Of a stretch of 43,923 nucleotides of DNA, positions 1 to 8,681 are shown piece after piece (within the stretch, counting starts at the first letter, position 1; each line of letters starts with the position of its first letter). The DNA is from JBMNQS01 sp050944255. GTDB taxonomy: Bacteria; Bacillota; Clostridia; Christensenellales; Maliibacteriaceae. The notes below the pieces were generated by a model, which saw only the letters and a list, made by a program, of their open reading frames with translations, had not been told where the DNA came from and did no database searches. The position numbers and the translations under genes were made by a program. The stretch lies in NCBI GenBank assembly GCA_050944255.1, contig JBMNQS010000008.1, positions 1 to 43,923 on the forward strand. The letters are read 5' to 3'.

Positions 1-1373
1 TCCAACTGACGATGCTTCTTCCCCCCGGCTCGGAGAGCCATTCCTACGAGCCCACGCCGCAGGACATCATCCGAATCCAGAACTGCGATGTGTTCATCCA
101 TGTGGGCGGCGAGTCCGACGCATGGATCAATGATATTCTGCAGTCGATGGACACCGGCGATATGAAAATCGTATCGCTGATGGACCTGGTCGATGTGGTG
201 GAGGAAGAGCTCGTCGAGGGCATGCAGGAGGACCACGGACACGAGCACAGCCATGAATTTGATCCGGGCGACGTCAGGGACCGTCCGCTTACGGATTGGC
301 AGGGTTCCTGGCAGTCCGCGCTGCCCTTCCTAGAGGATGGCTCCCTGGACGAATTCATTGAGCATGCCGCCGAAGACGAAAAAAAAGCCGGAGATGAAGA
401 AAAAGCCGGAGATGAAGAAAAAACCGAAGATGAAATAAAGGCTGCTTATCAAGCGAAGTGGCAGACCGATTACCGGCAGATCACCATCGATGGGGACACC
501 GTATCCATAGACGGCCAAACGGCGCGGTATGCCTACGCGGGCTACGAGCTCGTGGAGTCCGATCACGGCGCATCCGTATGGTACCAGTTCCAGCTCGGGG
601 AAAGCATGCAGGATATGCCCACTTATCTGGCGTTTTCCGACCACCATATAAGCAGTGAAGACGAGGATGAAGACGAGGACGAGGATCACGAAGACGAAAT
701 TCCGCATTTCCACCTGCGCTACGGTAACGATTCTCTGCAGGCCCTGATGGCCATCGAGGATTGGGGCCCCATTTTCTTTGAGGAAGGCGCCACGGCGGAA
801 GATATGGAGGAAGCGCTTCTGGGCCATGGCCACGACGAGGAAGCCGAATACGACGAACATGTCTGGACGTCCCCCAGGAACGCAAAAATCATTGTCCAGG
901 CCCTATCGGATGTGCTGTGCCAGGCGGACGGTGAAAACGCTTCCACGTACAGCGAAAATACAGCGGCTTACCTTGCCGGGCTGGACGAACTGGATGCGGC
1001 CTTCCAGGAGGCCGTGGCATCGGGCACCCGAAGGACGCTGGTCTTTGGCGACCGGTTCCCCTTCCGCTACTTTGCCGATGCTTATGGCCTTGATTATTTC
1101 GCGGCCTTCCCCGGCTGCTCAACGGAGACCGAGCCCAGTGCCGCCACAGTGGCCTTTTTGATCGATAAGGTGCGCGCCGAGGATATTCCGGTGGTGTTTC
1201 ACATCGAGCTTTCCAACGAGAAGATGGCCGACACCATCTGCGAGGCCACGGGCGCTAAAAAACAAATCCTTCACGCCTGTCACAACATTTCCAAGCGCGA
1301 CTTTGAAAGCGGCGTAAGCTATCTGGAGCTGATGCGGGCAAACGTGGAGGCACTAAGGGAGGCACTAAACTGA
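1..1373 (+). CDS. Zinc ABC transporter substrate-binding protein with internal ZinT-like domain (5' end outside window)
   Basis: Extracellular zinc-capture protein of a ZnuABC/AdcABC-type importer. The open frame enters from the left edge (frame starting at base 3), so signal peptide and first strand are missing. Visible residues begin with the cluster A-I motif PPGSESHSYEPTPQD, whose His is the usual first zinc ligand. A His-rich loop (DHGHEHSHEFD) follows. Roughly 180 residues (about bases 285-840) then match ZinT/YodA, with DWQGSWQS, FSDHH and HFHLRYG, the last resembling the ZinT zinc site. The binding-protein fold resumes at EYDEHVWTSPRN and GDRFPFRYFADAYGLDYFAAFPGC. ZinT normally sits at the C-terminus of AdcA; here it interrupts the His-rich loop. 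Acidic repeats (AGDEEK, EDEDEDED) punctuate it. The stop codon lies 1 base before the ATPase start, so they are one operon. Confidence 0.9.
   Translation, partial: QLTMLLPPGSESHSYEPTPQDIIRIQNCDVFIHVGGESDAWINDILQSMDTGDMKIVSLMDLVDVVEEELVEGMQEDHGHEHSHEFDPGDVRDRPLTDWQGSWQSALPFLEDGSLDEFIEHAAEDEKKAGDEEKAGDEEKTEDEIKAAYQAKWQTDYRQITIDGDTVSIDGQTARYAYAGYELVESDHGASVWYQFQLGESMQDMPTYLAFSDHHISSEDEDEDEDEDHEDEIPHFHLRYGNDSLQALMAIEDWGPIFFEEGATAEDMEEALLGHGHDEEAEYDEHVWTSPRNAKIIVQALSDVLCQADGENASTYSENTAAYLAGLDELDAAFQEAVASGTRRTLVFGDRFPFRYFADAYGLDYFAAFPGCSTETEPSAATVAFLIDKVRAEDIPVVFHIELSNEKMADTICEATGAKKQILHACHNISKRDFESGVSYLELMRANVEALREALN
382..435 (+). repeat. Three 18-bp tandem repeats coding a Lys/Glu linker
   Basis: Two identical 18-bp units (382-399 and 400-417, AAAAAGCCGGAGATGAAG) are followed by a degenerate third (418-435). 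The unit is a multiple of 3, so copy-number change keeps the frame. It encodes the charged AGDEEK linker inside the ZinT-like insert of the zinc-binding protein, and its length could vary between strains. Confidence 0.85.
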
Positions 1374-1374
1374 T

Positions 1375-2079
1375 ATGGCACTGATTACCTGCAGGGACGT
1401 CTCTTTCGCCTACGAAGGGCAGACCGTGGTCAGCGGACTGAATTTTTCGGTGAACAGCGGCGATTATCTGTGCATCGTCGGAGAAAACGGCTCCGGCAAG
1501 AGCACGCTGGTCAAGGGCCTTCTGCGCCTGAAACAGCCGCATACGGGAAGCATTTCGCAGGGCCTGAAAGCCAACGAAGTCGGCTATCTGCCGCAGCAGA
1601 CCGCCGTACAGAAGGACTTTCCCGCCAGCGTGCATGAAGTCGTCCTGTCCGGGCGGCTGGGCAGGCGCGGCCTTCTGCCCTTCTACTCCAGAGCGGACAA
1701 AGCCTCCGTCCGGGAAAACCTGGAGCGCCTTGGCATTTGGACGCTCCGCAACCAATGTTACAGGGAACTGTCCGGAGGCCAGCAGCAGCGCGTGCTGCTG
1801 GCCCGGGCGCTCTGCGCCACGGGAAAGCTGCTGCTTCTGGATGAACCGGTTGCCGGGCTGGACCCGGTGGTCACGCAGGAGCTGTACCGCCAGATAGCCC
1901 AGATCAACCGCCAGACGGGCATCACCATCATCATGGTTTCCCACGACGTAAGAAGCGCCGTGCAGTACGCCAACATGATGCTGCATTTAAAAAACGAACA
2001 GGCGTTTTTCGGCGCCACTGCAGATTATATAAAGTCCAGCGTCGGCGCCGGCTTTTTGGGAGGTGGGCACGATGATTGA
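1375..2079 (+). CDS. znuC: Zinc ABC transporter ATP-binding protein
   Basis: Cytoplasmic ATPase of the zinc importer, 234 residues, normal for ZnuC/AdcC. Walker A is GENGSGKST (about residues 37-45), the Q-loop region reads VGYLPQQ, the signature is LSGGQQQR, Walker B is LLLLDEPVAGLD and the H-switch is MVSHD. It starts 1 base after the stop of the binding-protein gene and its last bases overlap the permease start, typical of translational coupling. The family assignment rests on this context, because metal-importer ATPases look alike; manganese or iron as substrate is less likely given the ZinT-containing binding protein. Confidence 0.9.
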   Translation: MALITCRDVSFAYEGQTVVSGLNFSVNSGDYLCIVGENGSGKSTLVKGLLRLKQPHTGSISQGLKANEVGYLPQQTAVQKDFPASVHEVVLSGRLGRRGLLPFYSRADKASVRENLERLGIWTLRNQCYRELSGGQQQRVLLARALCATGKLLLLDEPVAGLDPVVTQELYRQIAQINRQTGITIIMVSHDVRSAVQYANMMLHLKNEQAFFGATADYIKSSVGAGFLGGGHDD

Positions 2080-2926
2080 TATCCTCATGGAGATGTTCTC
2101 CTATACCTTCCTTGTCCGCGCGGTCATCGTCGGGCTGCTGGTTTCGCTCTGTTCGGCGCTGTTGGGCGTAAGCCTTGTGCTCAAGCGCTACTCCATGATC
2201 GGCGACGGATTGTCCCACGTGGGTTTCGGGGCGCTGGCCGTGGCCACGGCCATGAACGCCGCACCTCTGACGGTTTCCATTCCCGTGGTGGTGCTGGCGG
2301 CTTTTCTGCTGCTGCGCATCAGCGAAAACAGCAAGATCAAGGGCGACGCCGCCATTGCGCTGATTTCCACCGGCGCCCTGGCCGTGGGCGTGATCGTAAT
2401 TTCGATGACCACCGGCATGAACACGGATGTCTGCAATTATTTGTTCGGCAGCATTCTGGCCATGAGCAAGGACGACGTCGCTTTAAGCATCGCGCTGTCG
2501 GTCGTCGTGCTGACGCTTTTCGTGCTGTTCTACAGCAAAATATTCGCCGTCACTTTCGATGAGACATTCGCCAGGGCCAGCGGAACAAAAACCGGCCTTT
2601 ACAATATGCTGATCGCCTTTTTGACGGCCATCACCATTGTGCTGGGCATGCGGATGATGGGCGCGCTGCTGATTTCCAGCCTCATCATTTTCCCTGCGCT
2701 GACATCGATGCGGGTATGCAAGAAATTCCGCAGCGTAACGATCTGTTCCGCCGTCGTATCGGTATTTTGTTTTTTTACCGGCGTTGTGGGCTCCTACCTT
2801 TACGCCATGCCTACGGGCGCCAGCGTGGTCATGGTCAATATCGGCGTCTTCCTGCTGTTTTGGGCGGCAAATTGGTTCAGGACCAAAACCAATATCCTGC
2901 ACCTGTTTAAAAAGACCCCGTCTTGA
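2072..2926 (+). CDS. znuB: Zinc ABC transporter permease
   Basis: Membrane-spanning subunit of the zinc importer, ABC-3 family, with about eight hydrophobic segments. Family features include the early LVLKRYSMIGDGLSHVGFGA motif and the later MRMMGALLISSLIIFPA helix. I chose the ATG at 2072 because GGAGG at 2059-2063 is well spaced before it; an in-frame GTG at 2063 is possible but lies inside that ribosome site. The start overlaps the end of the ATPase gene by 8 bases. The stop at 2924-2926 coincides with a possible promoter for the next gene. Confidence 0.9.
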   Translation: MIDILMEMFSYTFLVRAVIVGLLVSLCSALLGVSLVLKRYSMIGDGLSHVGFGALAVATAMNAAPLTVSIPVVVLAAFLLLRISENSKIKGDAAIALISTGALAVGVIVISMTTGMNTDVCNYLFGSILAMSKDDVALSIALSVVVLTLFVLFYSKIFAVTFDETFARASGTKTGLYNMLIAFLTAITIVLGMRMMGALLISSLIIFPALTSMRVCKKFRSVTICSAVVSVFCFFTGVVGSYLYAMPTGASVVMVNIGVFLLFWAANWFRTKTNILHLFKKTPS

Positions 2927-2952
2927 CAGCACGTGATGAAAAGGGCTATTCT
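2923..2952 (+). promoter_or_regulatory. Possible sigma-A promoter for the lipoprotein gene
   Basis: TTGACA at 2923-2928 overlaps the znuB stop codon; TATTCT at 2947-2952 follows after 18 bases. It would start transcription near 2959, about 54 bases before the lipoprotein ATG. The -10 box is weak, so read-through from the zinc operon is the alternative. Confidence 0.4.
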
Positions 2953-3012
2953 TTTATATGCAGTGGTATTGCGCCTTCACTGGGGCCGGATAAAGAAAAG
3001 AGGATTCAGACC

Positions 3013-3534
3013 ATGAAAAAGGCATTGATTTTAATGATCGCCTGCGCCGTTTTGCTGGCCGGCTGCAGTGCTCCCTCCGCGGTGGCGCCTGACCCGGGCA
3101 ATAGAGACGGTGCGCCGTCTGTGAGTCTTCCCGCATTCTCCGCGCCCCTCAATTCTCCCGACAGCGCGCGGTCGGACGATATACTTGAAATCAAGGAAAA
3201 GATGTTCATCGCCCAAACCAACGACATCTATCTCAACCCGGAGGACTATCTGGGCAGGACCATCAAGTATGAGGGTATTTTCGGCTCGTTCAAGGACGAA
3301 GTGACCGGCGCGGTCTACTATTACGTTATCCGCTACGGCCCCGGCTGCTGCGCCTATGACTCCAACGCGGGCTTTGAGATCGCATGGTCCGGCGATTACC
3401 CCAAGGAAAACGATTGGGTGGAAGCCATCGGCGTACTGGAACAGCACGAGGACGACGGCATCCCCTACCTTGTTTTGAACCTGTCCTCCCTGACGGTTCT
3501 GGACACGCGCGGACAGGAGTATGTGTATCAATAA
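3013..3534 (+). CDS. Lipoprotein downstream of the zinc importer
   Basis: Predicted membrane-anchored lipoprotein of 173 residues. The start at 3013 gives a clean signal peptide with lipobox LAGC (Cys18), and AAGAGGA lies 8 bases upstream; the frame is open further upstream without a signal sequence. A Pro/Ser-rich linker is followed by a domain with IYLNPEDYLGRTIKYEGIF, YYYVIRYGPGCCAYD and FEIAWSGDYPKENDWVEAIGVL. These resemble the C-terminal part of the DUF1980/YcgQ group, which in other Firmicutes is tied to zinc-regulated genes. The paired Cys in GPGCCAYD could bind metal. Its position just behind znuB supports a zinc role, but the function is unproven. Confidence 0.75.
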   Translation: MKKALILMIACAVLLAGCSAPSAVAPDPGNRDGAPSVSLPAFSAPLNSPDSARSDDILEIKEKMFIAQTNDIYLNPEDYLGRTIKYEGIFGSFKDEVTGAVYYYVIRYGPGCCAYDSNAGFEIAWSGDYPKENDWVEAIGVLEQHEDDGIPYLVLNLSSLTVLDTRGQEYVYQ

Positions 3535-3623
3535 ACGCCCCGCTTGAAACAACGCGGTCAGAGCACGCCTTTCATCCCGGCATACTGCGGCACATATCGG
3601 TGCCACGCCTTTAAAAGCATTGT

Positions 3624-3660
3624 AAAGAGCGGCGGTCCCAAACCGGGACGCCGCTCTCTT
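3624..3660 (+). terminator. Bidirectional terminator between convergent genes
   Basis: A strong GC-rich hairpin (GAGCGGCG-GTCCC / GGGAC-GCCGCTC, loop AAACC, one bulged G) is flanked by AAA on the left and a T-rich TCTCTTTGCTT on the right. It lies between the convergent lipoprotein and adhesin genes and probably serves both. Confidence 0.75.
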
Positions 3661-3689
3661 TGCTTCAGTGTTTTAAAATATGCGGACCA

Positions 3690-6266
3690 TTAAGCGTCCT
3701 TTCTGCCGTTTCCCTTCACCCTTCTGCCTGGAAGCCCTATCAAAACCATCATCAGCAGACTGGCGCCCGCTATGATGCCCGCTATAACCGGGGAAATGGA
3801 ATCTCCCGTGCCCGGATTGTCATCGTTGTCATCGTTGTCATCCTCCCAGGGATACAGCGGGTCTCTTTCGTTGACCACCGTAAAGCGCAGCACCATGTCC
3901 TGCGTGTCAATATGCGCCTGGATTTCCTCGCCACTTGCCACATACATGTGAGGGGCCTCGATTTCCTTGATCGTGTATTGGCCGTAAATGAGATCGGTAA
4001 ACCGTGCGATGCCGTCGACGCCACTCTCCGCTTCCGCCACAAGCTCTCCCAGCGCGTCATACAGAGCGAATTTCGCGCCTGCGAGTGGCTTTTGAAAAAT
4101 ATCGGCTTTCAATATTTCCACGCCGCCGCGTATCCATGCGTTGGCAAACACGCCCAGATCATACGTCTCGCCGTCCTCGGCCACATGGACCACGACGGTT
4201 TCGCCGGAAAGCGCGTATCCCTGCGGCGCCTGTGTCTCCTTTATAATGTACCGCCCGTAGGGAACGCCCTCGAAATAGACGATACCCTCTTCATCGGCCG
4301 CCGCCGTGGCCACAGGCTCGGAAAAATCCGTATCCGTCTGCCTGTAGAGGGCAAATACGGCGCCTTCAAGGGGCGTCTCGCCGTCCTCATCCACCTTTTG
4401 CAGCCGCACGTTGCCCACAATGCCCTGATTGGGAATGGACCCGGGAGTAGCCGTTACGGTTTCGCCATCCTCGGTAATGGAGGCCGTCAGTTCCGTATCG
4501 GTCGGCAGGTAGCCTTCCGCCGGCTCTATCTCCAAAATGGTATAGTCACCGTAGGGAACACGTTCAAACAGCACCTCTCCGTCAGGTCCGCTCACCGCTG
4601 TGGCTATGAGGTTGCCCCACTGGTCATACAGTCCAAACGTAGCGCCCGCCACAGGTTTGTTGTTTTCGTCCGTTTTAATGAAACGGATGTTTCCGTAGAT
4701 ACCCTCGTTGGTATACGAATACGTGATATTCTTAACGGTGCTGGGGCCGTCGGTGGGCAGCGTAAAGGTATAACCTTCCTCGTTCAGATGATACCCCTCG
4801 GGCGGCTGCGTCTCCGCAATGCTGTAGGGTATGCCAAGCTTCAGCAGGCCAAACCGCAGCGACCCGTCCGGGCCGGTGGTGCCCCGCCGTATCACGTTGC
4901 CGTATCTGTCTATCAGGTTAAATTCCGCGCCTTCCAGCCTTTTGGCGGTGTTGTCGGCATCCACTTTATAAATGGTAATGCTGCCAGTTTCCCCCTGCCC
5001 GCTGCTGCCGGAGCCGGACCAGGCAACCTCTATGGGCTGCGTGCCGCCTTGCTGCGTCGTTCCCGTGCCGTTGAAGTCCGCCCGGTTATGAAAGGGCGAC
5101 TTGCTCTTATCCGTGATGTCGGTGCGGAACAAAAGCGCATAAGCGCCTTCGGCGGGAACGGGCACCGTGAAAGTGAGCTTGCGCGTATCCATATCGTACT
5201 GCACATGTTCACTGGCGAGCTCCACCTCATCGCCCAGCGTCAGATTGCCCGCACCGTCCCTGTACTCGCCCTCATTGTTAATGTTCAGCCGGAAAAGCCG
5301 CACCGACGCGGTGTCCAGGGCAAGCCCCGCCTGCAATTCATCGGTAAGGACAGCCTCTTCCAGCGGGATCTCGTTGGCGTTGAGGATGATGGTCCAGTCA
5401 ATGAACGTATTTCCCCGCACATAATTCCCGCTCTTGCTGATCACGGTATTTTTAATCGTCTGACGGCCCGTGCTGTTCACGCCGCCATCCAGCAGAGAGT
5501 GCGTCAGCGAGGCGGTGTTGGGAACATGCTTGTCGCCGTTTGTTTCAAACAGCCCGGCAACATATTCGTCGGTCAGCTTCGTCTTAAACGTGATGGTGTA
5601 TGCTTTATCGATGGTGCCCGGGAAAGTATAGGTCAGCGTGCCGGTTTTGATCGGATCGGCGGAGCCCGCCGCCTCATAGTCAAAAGTACCGCCTTCAAGC
5701 GGCGTACCGGCGGCGTCGGCAACGGCAAACGAATCGGCTACATACTCCATATCTGAGGAAATATCATCGGTGAACCTCACGCCGGTAAGCAGCATCTCAT
5801 TGGCGTTGACTACGACTTTCCACGTGATGACCCGCTCCTTGTAGTCGTAGCCGTCGCCGCTCTTATTAATTACGTTGCTGATGACCTGCTGGCTCCCCGT
5901 GGACTGCGCATCATCAATCTCATCGGCTTCAAGAACGGCCGTATTTTCATAGGGTTTATCCACGTTCCCTGCGTAAACGTCCGGGTCGGTCACCTGCGTT
6001 TTGAACGTGATGACATACGTATCGTCAATTTCGTCATCGAACGTATACGTCAGGATACCGGTTATGCCCTCTTCGGAGGAATCCACATATCCAAACCCCG
6101 CCGGGTCTGCGCCGTTATCGATGGTAGCCGAGCCCGGCACATACTGCTGGCCCTCGGGAATACGATCCGTCACCACCGCATTTGAGAGGATAACTTTATT
6201 TTTATTGACGATGATCTTCCAGGTGATTTCACCGGTCTTCCGGTTGTAGGCGACGCCTTCCTTCAA
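3690..6266 (-). CDS. Cna_B-repeat surface adhesin, NPGTG-anchored, lacking a signal peptide
   Basis: Cell-wall surface protein of at least 858 residues. Residues 1-415 hold about three collagen-adhesin/DUF11-like repeats, each with an ITWKxxxNxNE...L...V.TD motif. Four Cna_B/SpaA domains follow (about 428-522, 524-613, 617-710, 713-800), each with an early Lys (IYKVD, FIKTD, LQKVD, ILKAD) and a late Glu (AETQ, LEIE, KETQ, KEIE), as needed for isopeptide bonds. The C-terminus has a DDNDDN spacer, a sortase-type NPGTG motif (about 817-821), a membrane helix and basic tail. The annotated start is a TTG without ribosome site. The frame stays open to 6449 but has no ATG, GTG or TTG and no signal sequence. 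The gene therefore seems to have lost its head; no sortase gene is in the window. Confidence 0.8.
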   Translation of the reverse strand: MKEGVAYNRKTGEITWKIIVNKNKVILSNAVVTDRIPEGQQYVPGSATIDNGADPAGFGYVDSSEEGITGILTYTFDDEIDDTYVITFKTQVTDPDVYAGNVDKPYENTAVLEADEIDDAQSTGSQQVISNVINKSGDGYDYKERVITWKVVVNANEMLLTGVRFTDDISSDMEYVADSFAVADAAGTPLEGGTFDYEAAGSADPIKTGTLTYTFPGTIDKAYTITFKTKLTDEYVAGLFETNGDKHVPNTASLTHSLLDGGVNSTGRQTIKNTVISKSGNYVRGNTFIDWTIILNANEIPLEEAVLTDELQAGLALDTASVRLFRLNINNEGEYRDGAGNLTLGDEVELASEHVQYDMDTRKLTFTVPVPAEGAYALLFRTDITDKSKSPFHNRADFNGTGTTQQGGTQPIEVAWSGSGSSGQGETGSITIYKVDADNTAKRLEGAEFNLIDRYGNVIRRGTTGPDGSLRFGLLKLGIPYSIAETQPPEGYHLNEEGYTFTLPTDGPSTVKNITYSYTNEGIYGNIRFIKTDENNKPVAGATFGLYDQWGNLIATAVSGPDGEVLFERVPYGDYTILEIEPAEGYLPTDTELTASITEDGETVTATPGSIPNQGIVGNVRLQKVDEDGETPLEGAVFALYRQTDTDFSEPVATAAADEEGIVYFEGVPYGRYIIKETQAPQGYALSGETVVVHVAEDGETYDLGVFANAWIRGGVEILKADIFQKPLAGAKFALYDALGELVAEAESGVDGIARFTDLIYGQYTIKEIEAPHMYVASGEEIQAHIDTQDMVLRFTVVNERDPLYPWEDDNDDNDDNPGTGDSISPVIAGIIAGASLLMMVLIGLPGRRVKGNGRKDA

Positions 6267-6458
6267 GATGATACTGGTGGGTACCTCTACCCCCTCGCCG
6301 TCCCCGGCGGATATGTCCTCATCCCCCGCGCCCTCTCCTTCCAGCGTGCCGGTATCAGCAGAAGTATAATGTGGATTACCGGGCCGAGGCGCAAATAACC
6401 CTGTGCATGAACTGACAGACCGGACTGTGAATAATACAATAGTCGCCCGTTAAGTGAG

Positions 6459-6490
6459 CATGCGAAAATGCCGTTCAAACTGGACGGCAT
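6459..6490 (-). terminator. Terminator of the unknown membrane-protein gene
   Basis: On the minus strand a hairpin with arms ATGCCGTCCA and TGAACGGCAT (one G-T pair, loop GTT) ends in TTTTCGC. It follows the stop of the 6520-7227 gene by 30 bases. It also sits right where the upstream part of the adhesin gene would be expected. Confidence 0.75.
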
Positions 6491-6519
6491 TTCACGTTAT
6501 AGTAGTAAATTAGAAAAAA

Positions 6520-7227
6520 TTATATCAGCAACTCAAGCGCTATACTGCTGCCAATGAGGCAAACGACCACCGTGATTTTTATACAAACAGCAGCTTTATT
6601 CGAAAAAGACGCTAACGAAGCAGATACTTTATTCTCCAAATCTTTTACTGGTCTCTGTATGTATTTACTTATAAGAGAAGCAGCGAATAAAAGTACGCTG
6701 GTAAAGAAATTATGTATCAAGAAAAACGTAATAAGTGCCTCTGTACTGCTGATGACGGAAACCTCCCGCATCCAACCGGGCACCAAAAATAAAAGATACA
6801 AAGCATAGATCGCGCGCCAGCCGGTGTTCATACACAAAACGGTGAACGCTTTGATCAAGAGACCTCTTTCTCTTTTCGTAAAGAAATGTTTGATCATCAA
6901 AAAAACTGCTGCCATGGCAAGCGCCTCAAACACAATGGATACCGCAGGGTTCAATACCCGATCAATTCTTCCGGGAAGAAAAAGGTTCAGCAGTTTAATA
7001 GAGGCGGACAGTAACCCGACTAGGACAATGGCTTCGGTTCTCTGGGTTTTGCGATACACCTGAAACATAAAAAAGCAGGCTACAGGATACCATATGAGCC
7101 ATCCTATGCTAAATGGGAGTAAATGCAGAAGATATCCGACTGTCGCTTCAAAAATCCCCCATAACCCGCCCCATGTAAAAATGGTAAACAACATGGAACA
7201 CGGTCCGCTTCTTTGTACTTGTTCCAT
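6520..7227 (-). CDS. Uncharacterised integral membrane protein
   Basis: Protein of 235 residues with about six hydrophobic segments, including TWGGLWGIFEATVGYLLHLLPF near the N-terminus, IVLVGLLSASIKLLNLFLPG in the middle and a terminal helix ending in LELLI. The start is supported by GGGAGG 8 bases upstream of ATG 7227. I recognise no family motif. The opening GGLWGIFEATVGY resembles the amphipathic first helix of small substrate-capture membrane proteins, but that is only a hint. Its own hairpin terminator follows. An imperfect -10 (TATACT) lies next to a TGCTTT-A-AAAGCA inverted repeat at 7261-7273 upstream and may be its promoter and operator. Base composition is lower in GC than the surrounding core genes, suggesting acquisition. 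Confidence 0.7.
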   Translation of the reverse strand: MEQVQRSGPCSMLFTIFTWGGLWGIFEATVGYLLHLLPFSIGWLIWYPVACFFMFQVYRKTQRTEAIVLVGLLSASIKLLNLFLPGRIDRVLNPAVSIVFEALAMAAVFLMIKHFFTKRERGLLIKAFTVLCMNTGWRAIYALYLLFLVPGWMREVSVISSTEALITFFLIHNFFTSVLLFAASLISKYIQRPVKDLENKVSASLASFSNKAAVCIKITVVVCLIGSSIALELLI

Positions 7228-7393
7228 TGACTATCCCTCCCTTTCGCTCGTGTAAGTATATGCTTTAAAAGCAAAAATAGTCCCAGCTCTAGAGATCTGC
7301 ATTCGTTTGTATATGAACCGCAGATAATCAGAAGGATACAGTCTGCAAACGGAAAACATATGGGTCAGCGATAAAATTATTGGAGGAATCAGT

Positions 7394-8212
7394 ATGAATA
7401 AGTTAAGCGGCGAAAAATCTCCCTATCTCCTTCAATATGCCGCCAATCCCGTAAATTGGTTCCCATGGGAAGCAACCGCGTTTGAGCAAGCCCGAAAAGA
7501 AGATAAGCCGTATTTTTAAGCATTGGATACAGTACCTGCCATTGGTTTCACGTCATGGCACATGAATCCTTCGAGGATGACGATGTGGCGGCTGTGCTCA
7601 ACCGCGATTATGTCTGCATCAAGGTGGACCGGGAGGAGCGCTCTGATATTGACGCCGCCTATATGGCAGCATTCCAAATGTTCCCAGGTTCCGGCGGTTG
7701 GCCTCTTACCATCATTATGGCACCGGGCCAAAAGCCGTTCTGGGCCGGAACCTACCTGCCAAAAACACAGATCTATGGCAGAATGGGACTCATGGAACTG
7801 CTCGGAGCTGTCAAGCGGCTGTATGCCTTTGGAAGCTGACGGGCGAAGAAAAGTGGCGACAAATAAGCCGCCGTCAGCTTTGCTTTCTCGCCAGCGCAAT
7901 ACAAGATTATCCCGCGGGCATAGCATGGCTCTGCTGGCTATCTCTCAAGCAATTTACGCTTCTTTTGAGCTGGTTTGTGAACCGTAGAAGAAAATATTTC
8001 CGAGGAACTGACCGCTTATTTGATAGAAAACCTTTTCCCAAACCTGTATTAGTAAAAACCAAGGAGAATAAAGCGGAGCTCGAGAAGGTGGCTCCTTTTA
8101 CAGAAAACTATCCAATTTCTGAAAAGGAAATCGAATATACCTGTGTCACAACGGTGCTTGTCCGTGCCGGTGGAAAATTTCGCAGCATAATCAAGTCGCT
8201 GTGTGAGCAAAA
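7394..8212 (+). pseudogene. yyaL: Remnant of a YyaL/DUF255 thioredoxin-domain protein
   Basis: A good ribosome site (GGAGGA, 7382-7387) precedes ATG 7394. The product begins like YyaL/SPATA20 (GEKSPYLLQYAANPVNWFPWE, EDKPYF) and then hits TAA at 7517. One T missing from a T-run explains this: in the next frame the family motif continues as GYSTCHWFHVMAHESFEDD through SGGWPLTIIMAPGQKPFWAGTYLP. The redox motif CHWC is changed to CHWF. After LLGAVKRLY the sequence jumps to C-terminal pieces (LTGEEKWRQISRRQLCFLASAIQDYPAG, HSMALLAISQAIYASFELVC, YLCHNGACP) in differing frames. The family is usually about 600-700 residues, so most of the middle is deleted. Clearly non-functional. Confidence 0.85.
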
Positions 8213-8352
8213 CAAATTATCTAAATGATAGAGGTACGTTTTATTTGTACAAACATGCATAAAATATTAATAATATCAGAATTTCATCTATAATCACAAT
8301 ATAGCTTCGGAAAACAATATTGACTTTGACAATAATCAATCTCTATCGGAAG

Positions 8353-8538
8353 CTAAAACTTCCACTCTTTAGAGTTATTAGTTACATAAGGGATGAAATA
8401 GAAAAAGCCCCTATAAAAAGCTTTAAGGAAAACACCTAAAGTTCTTAACCAAATACACAATGGAAAAGACAGGACAAATGTATAAAGCAATCTATATTTT
8501 CCCAGAATTGTTAGTTGCTTAAGATTAAGTTTAGACAA
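8353..8538 (-). CDS. Possible small membrane protein (61 residues)
   Basis: The frame starts with TTG at 8538, preceded by GGAGGG with about 8 bases spacing. The product is hydrophobic and basic (LYTFVLSFPLCIWLRTLGVFLKAFYRGFFYFIPYV), so one or two membrane segments are likely. I recognise no family. The surrounding DNA (8213-8352 and 8539-8681) is AT-rich and shows no other gene. It may be a real small protein or a chance frame in decayed sequence. Confidence 0.35.
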   Translation of the reverse strand: MSKLNLKQLTILGKYRLLYTFVLSFPLCIWLRTLGVFLKAFYRGFFYFIPYVTNNSKEWKF

Positions 8539-8681
8539 ATAAATTTCCCTCCGGTTTCCCTCCGATTATATTTAATCAGGCTTAACCCAAATAAACCGCG
8601 TGAAAAATGAGGCGCTCCAAGATGACGTATATTGAGGTAAAATGCACTAAATTTGATTACATAAATTCGGAAAGTCGGCTA

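Noticed and set aside
655..700. The acidic EDEDEDED stretch as a sequencing artefact
   Set aside because: It keeps the frame and leads directly into the conserved HFHLRYG zinc motif, so it is a real acidic linker.
3660..5756. A 698-codon open frame on the plus strand opposite the adhesin
   Set aside because: It mirrors the codons of the minus-strand Cna_B gene, shows no protein family and has no ribosome site.
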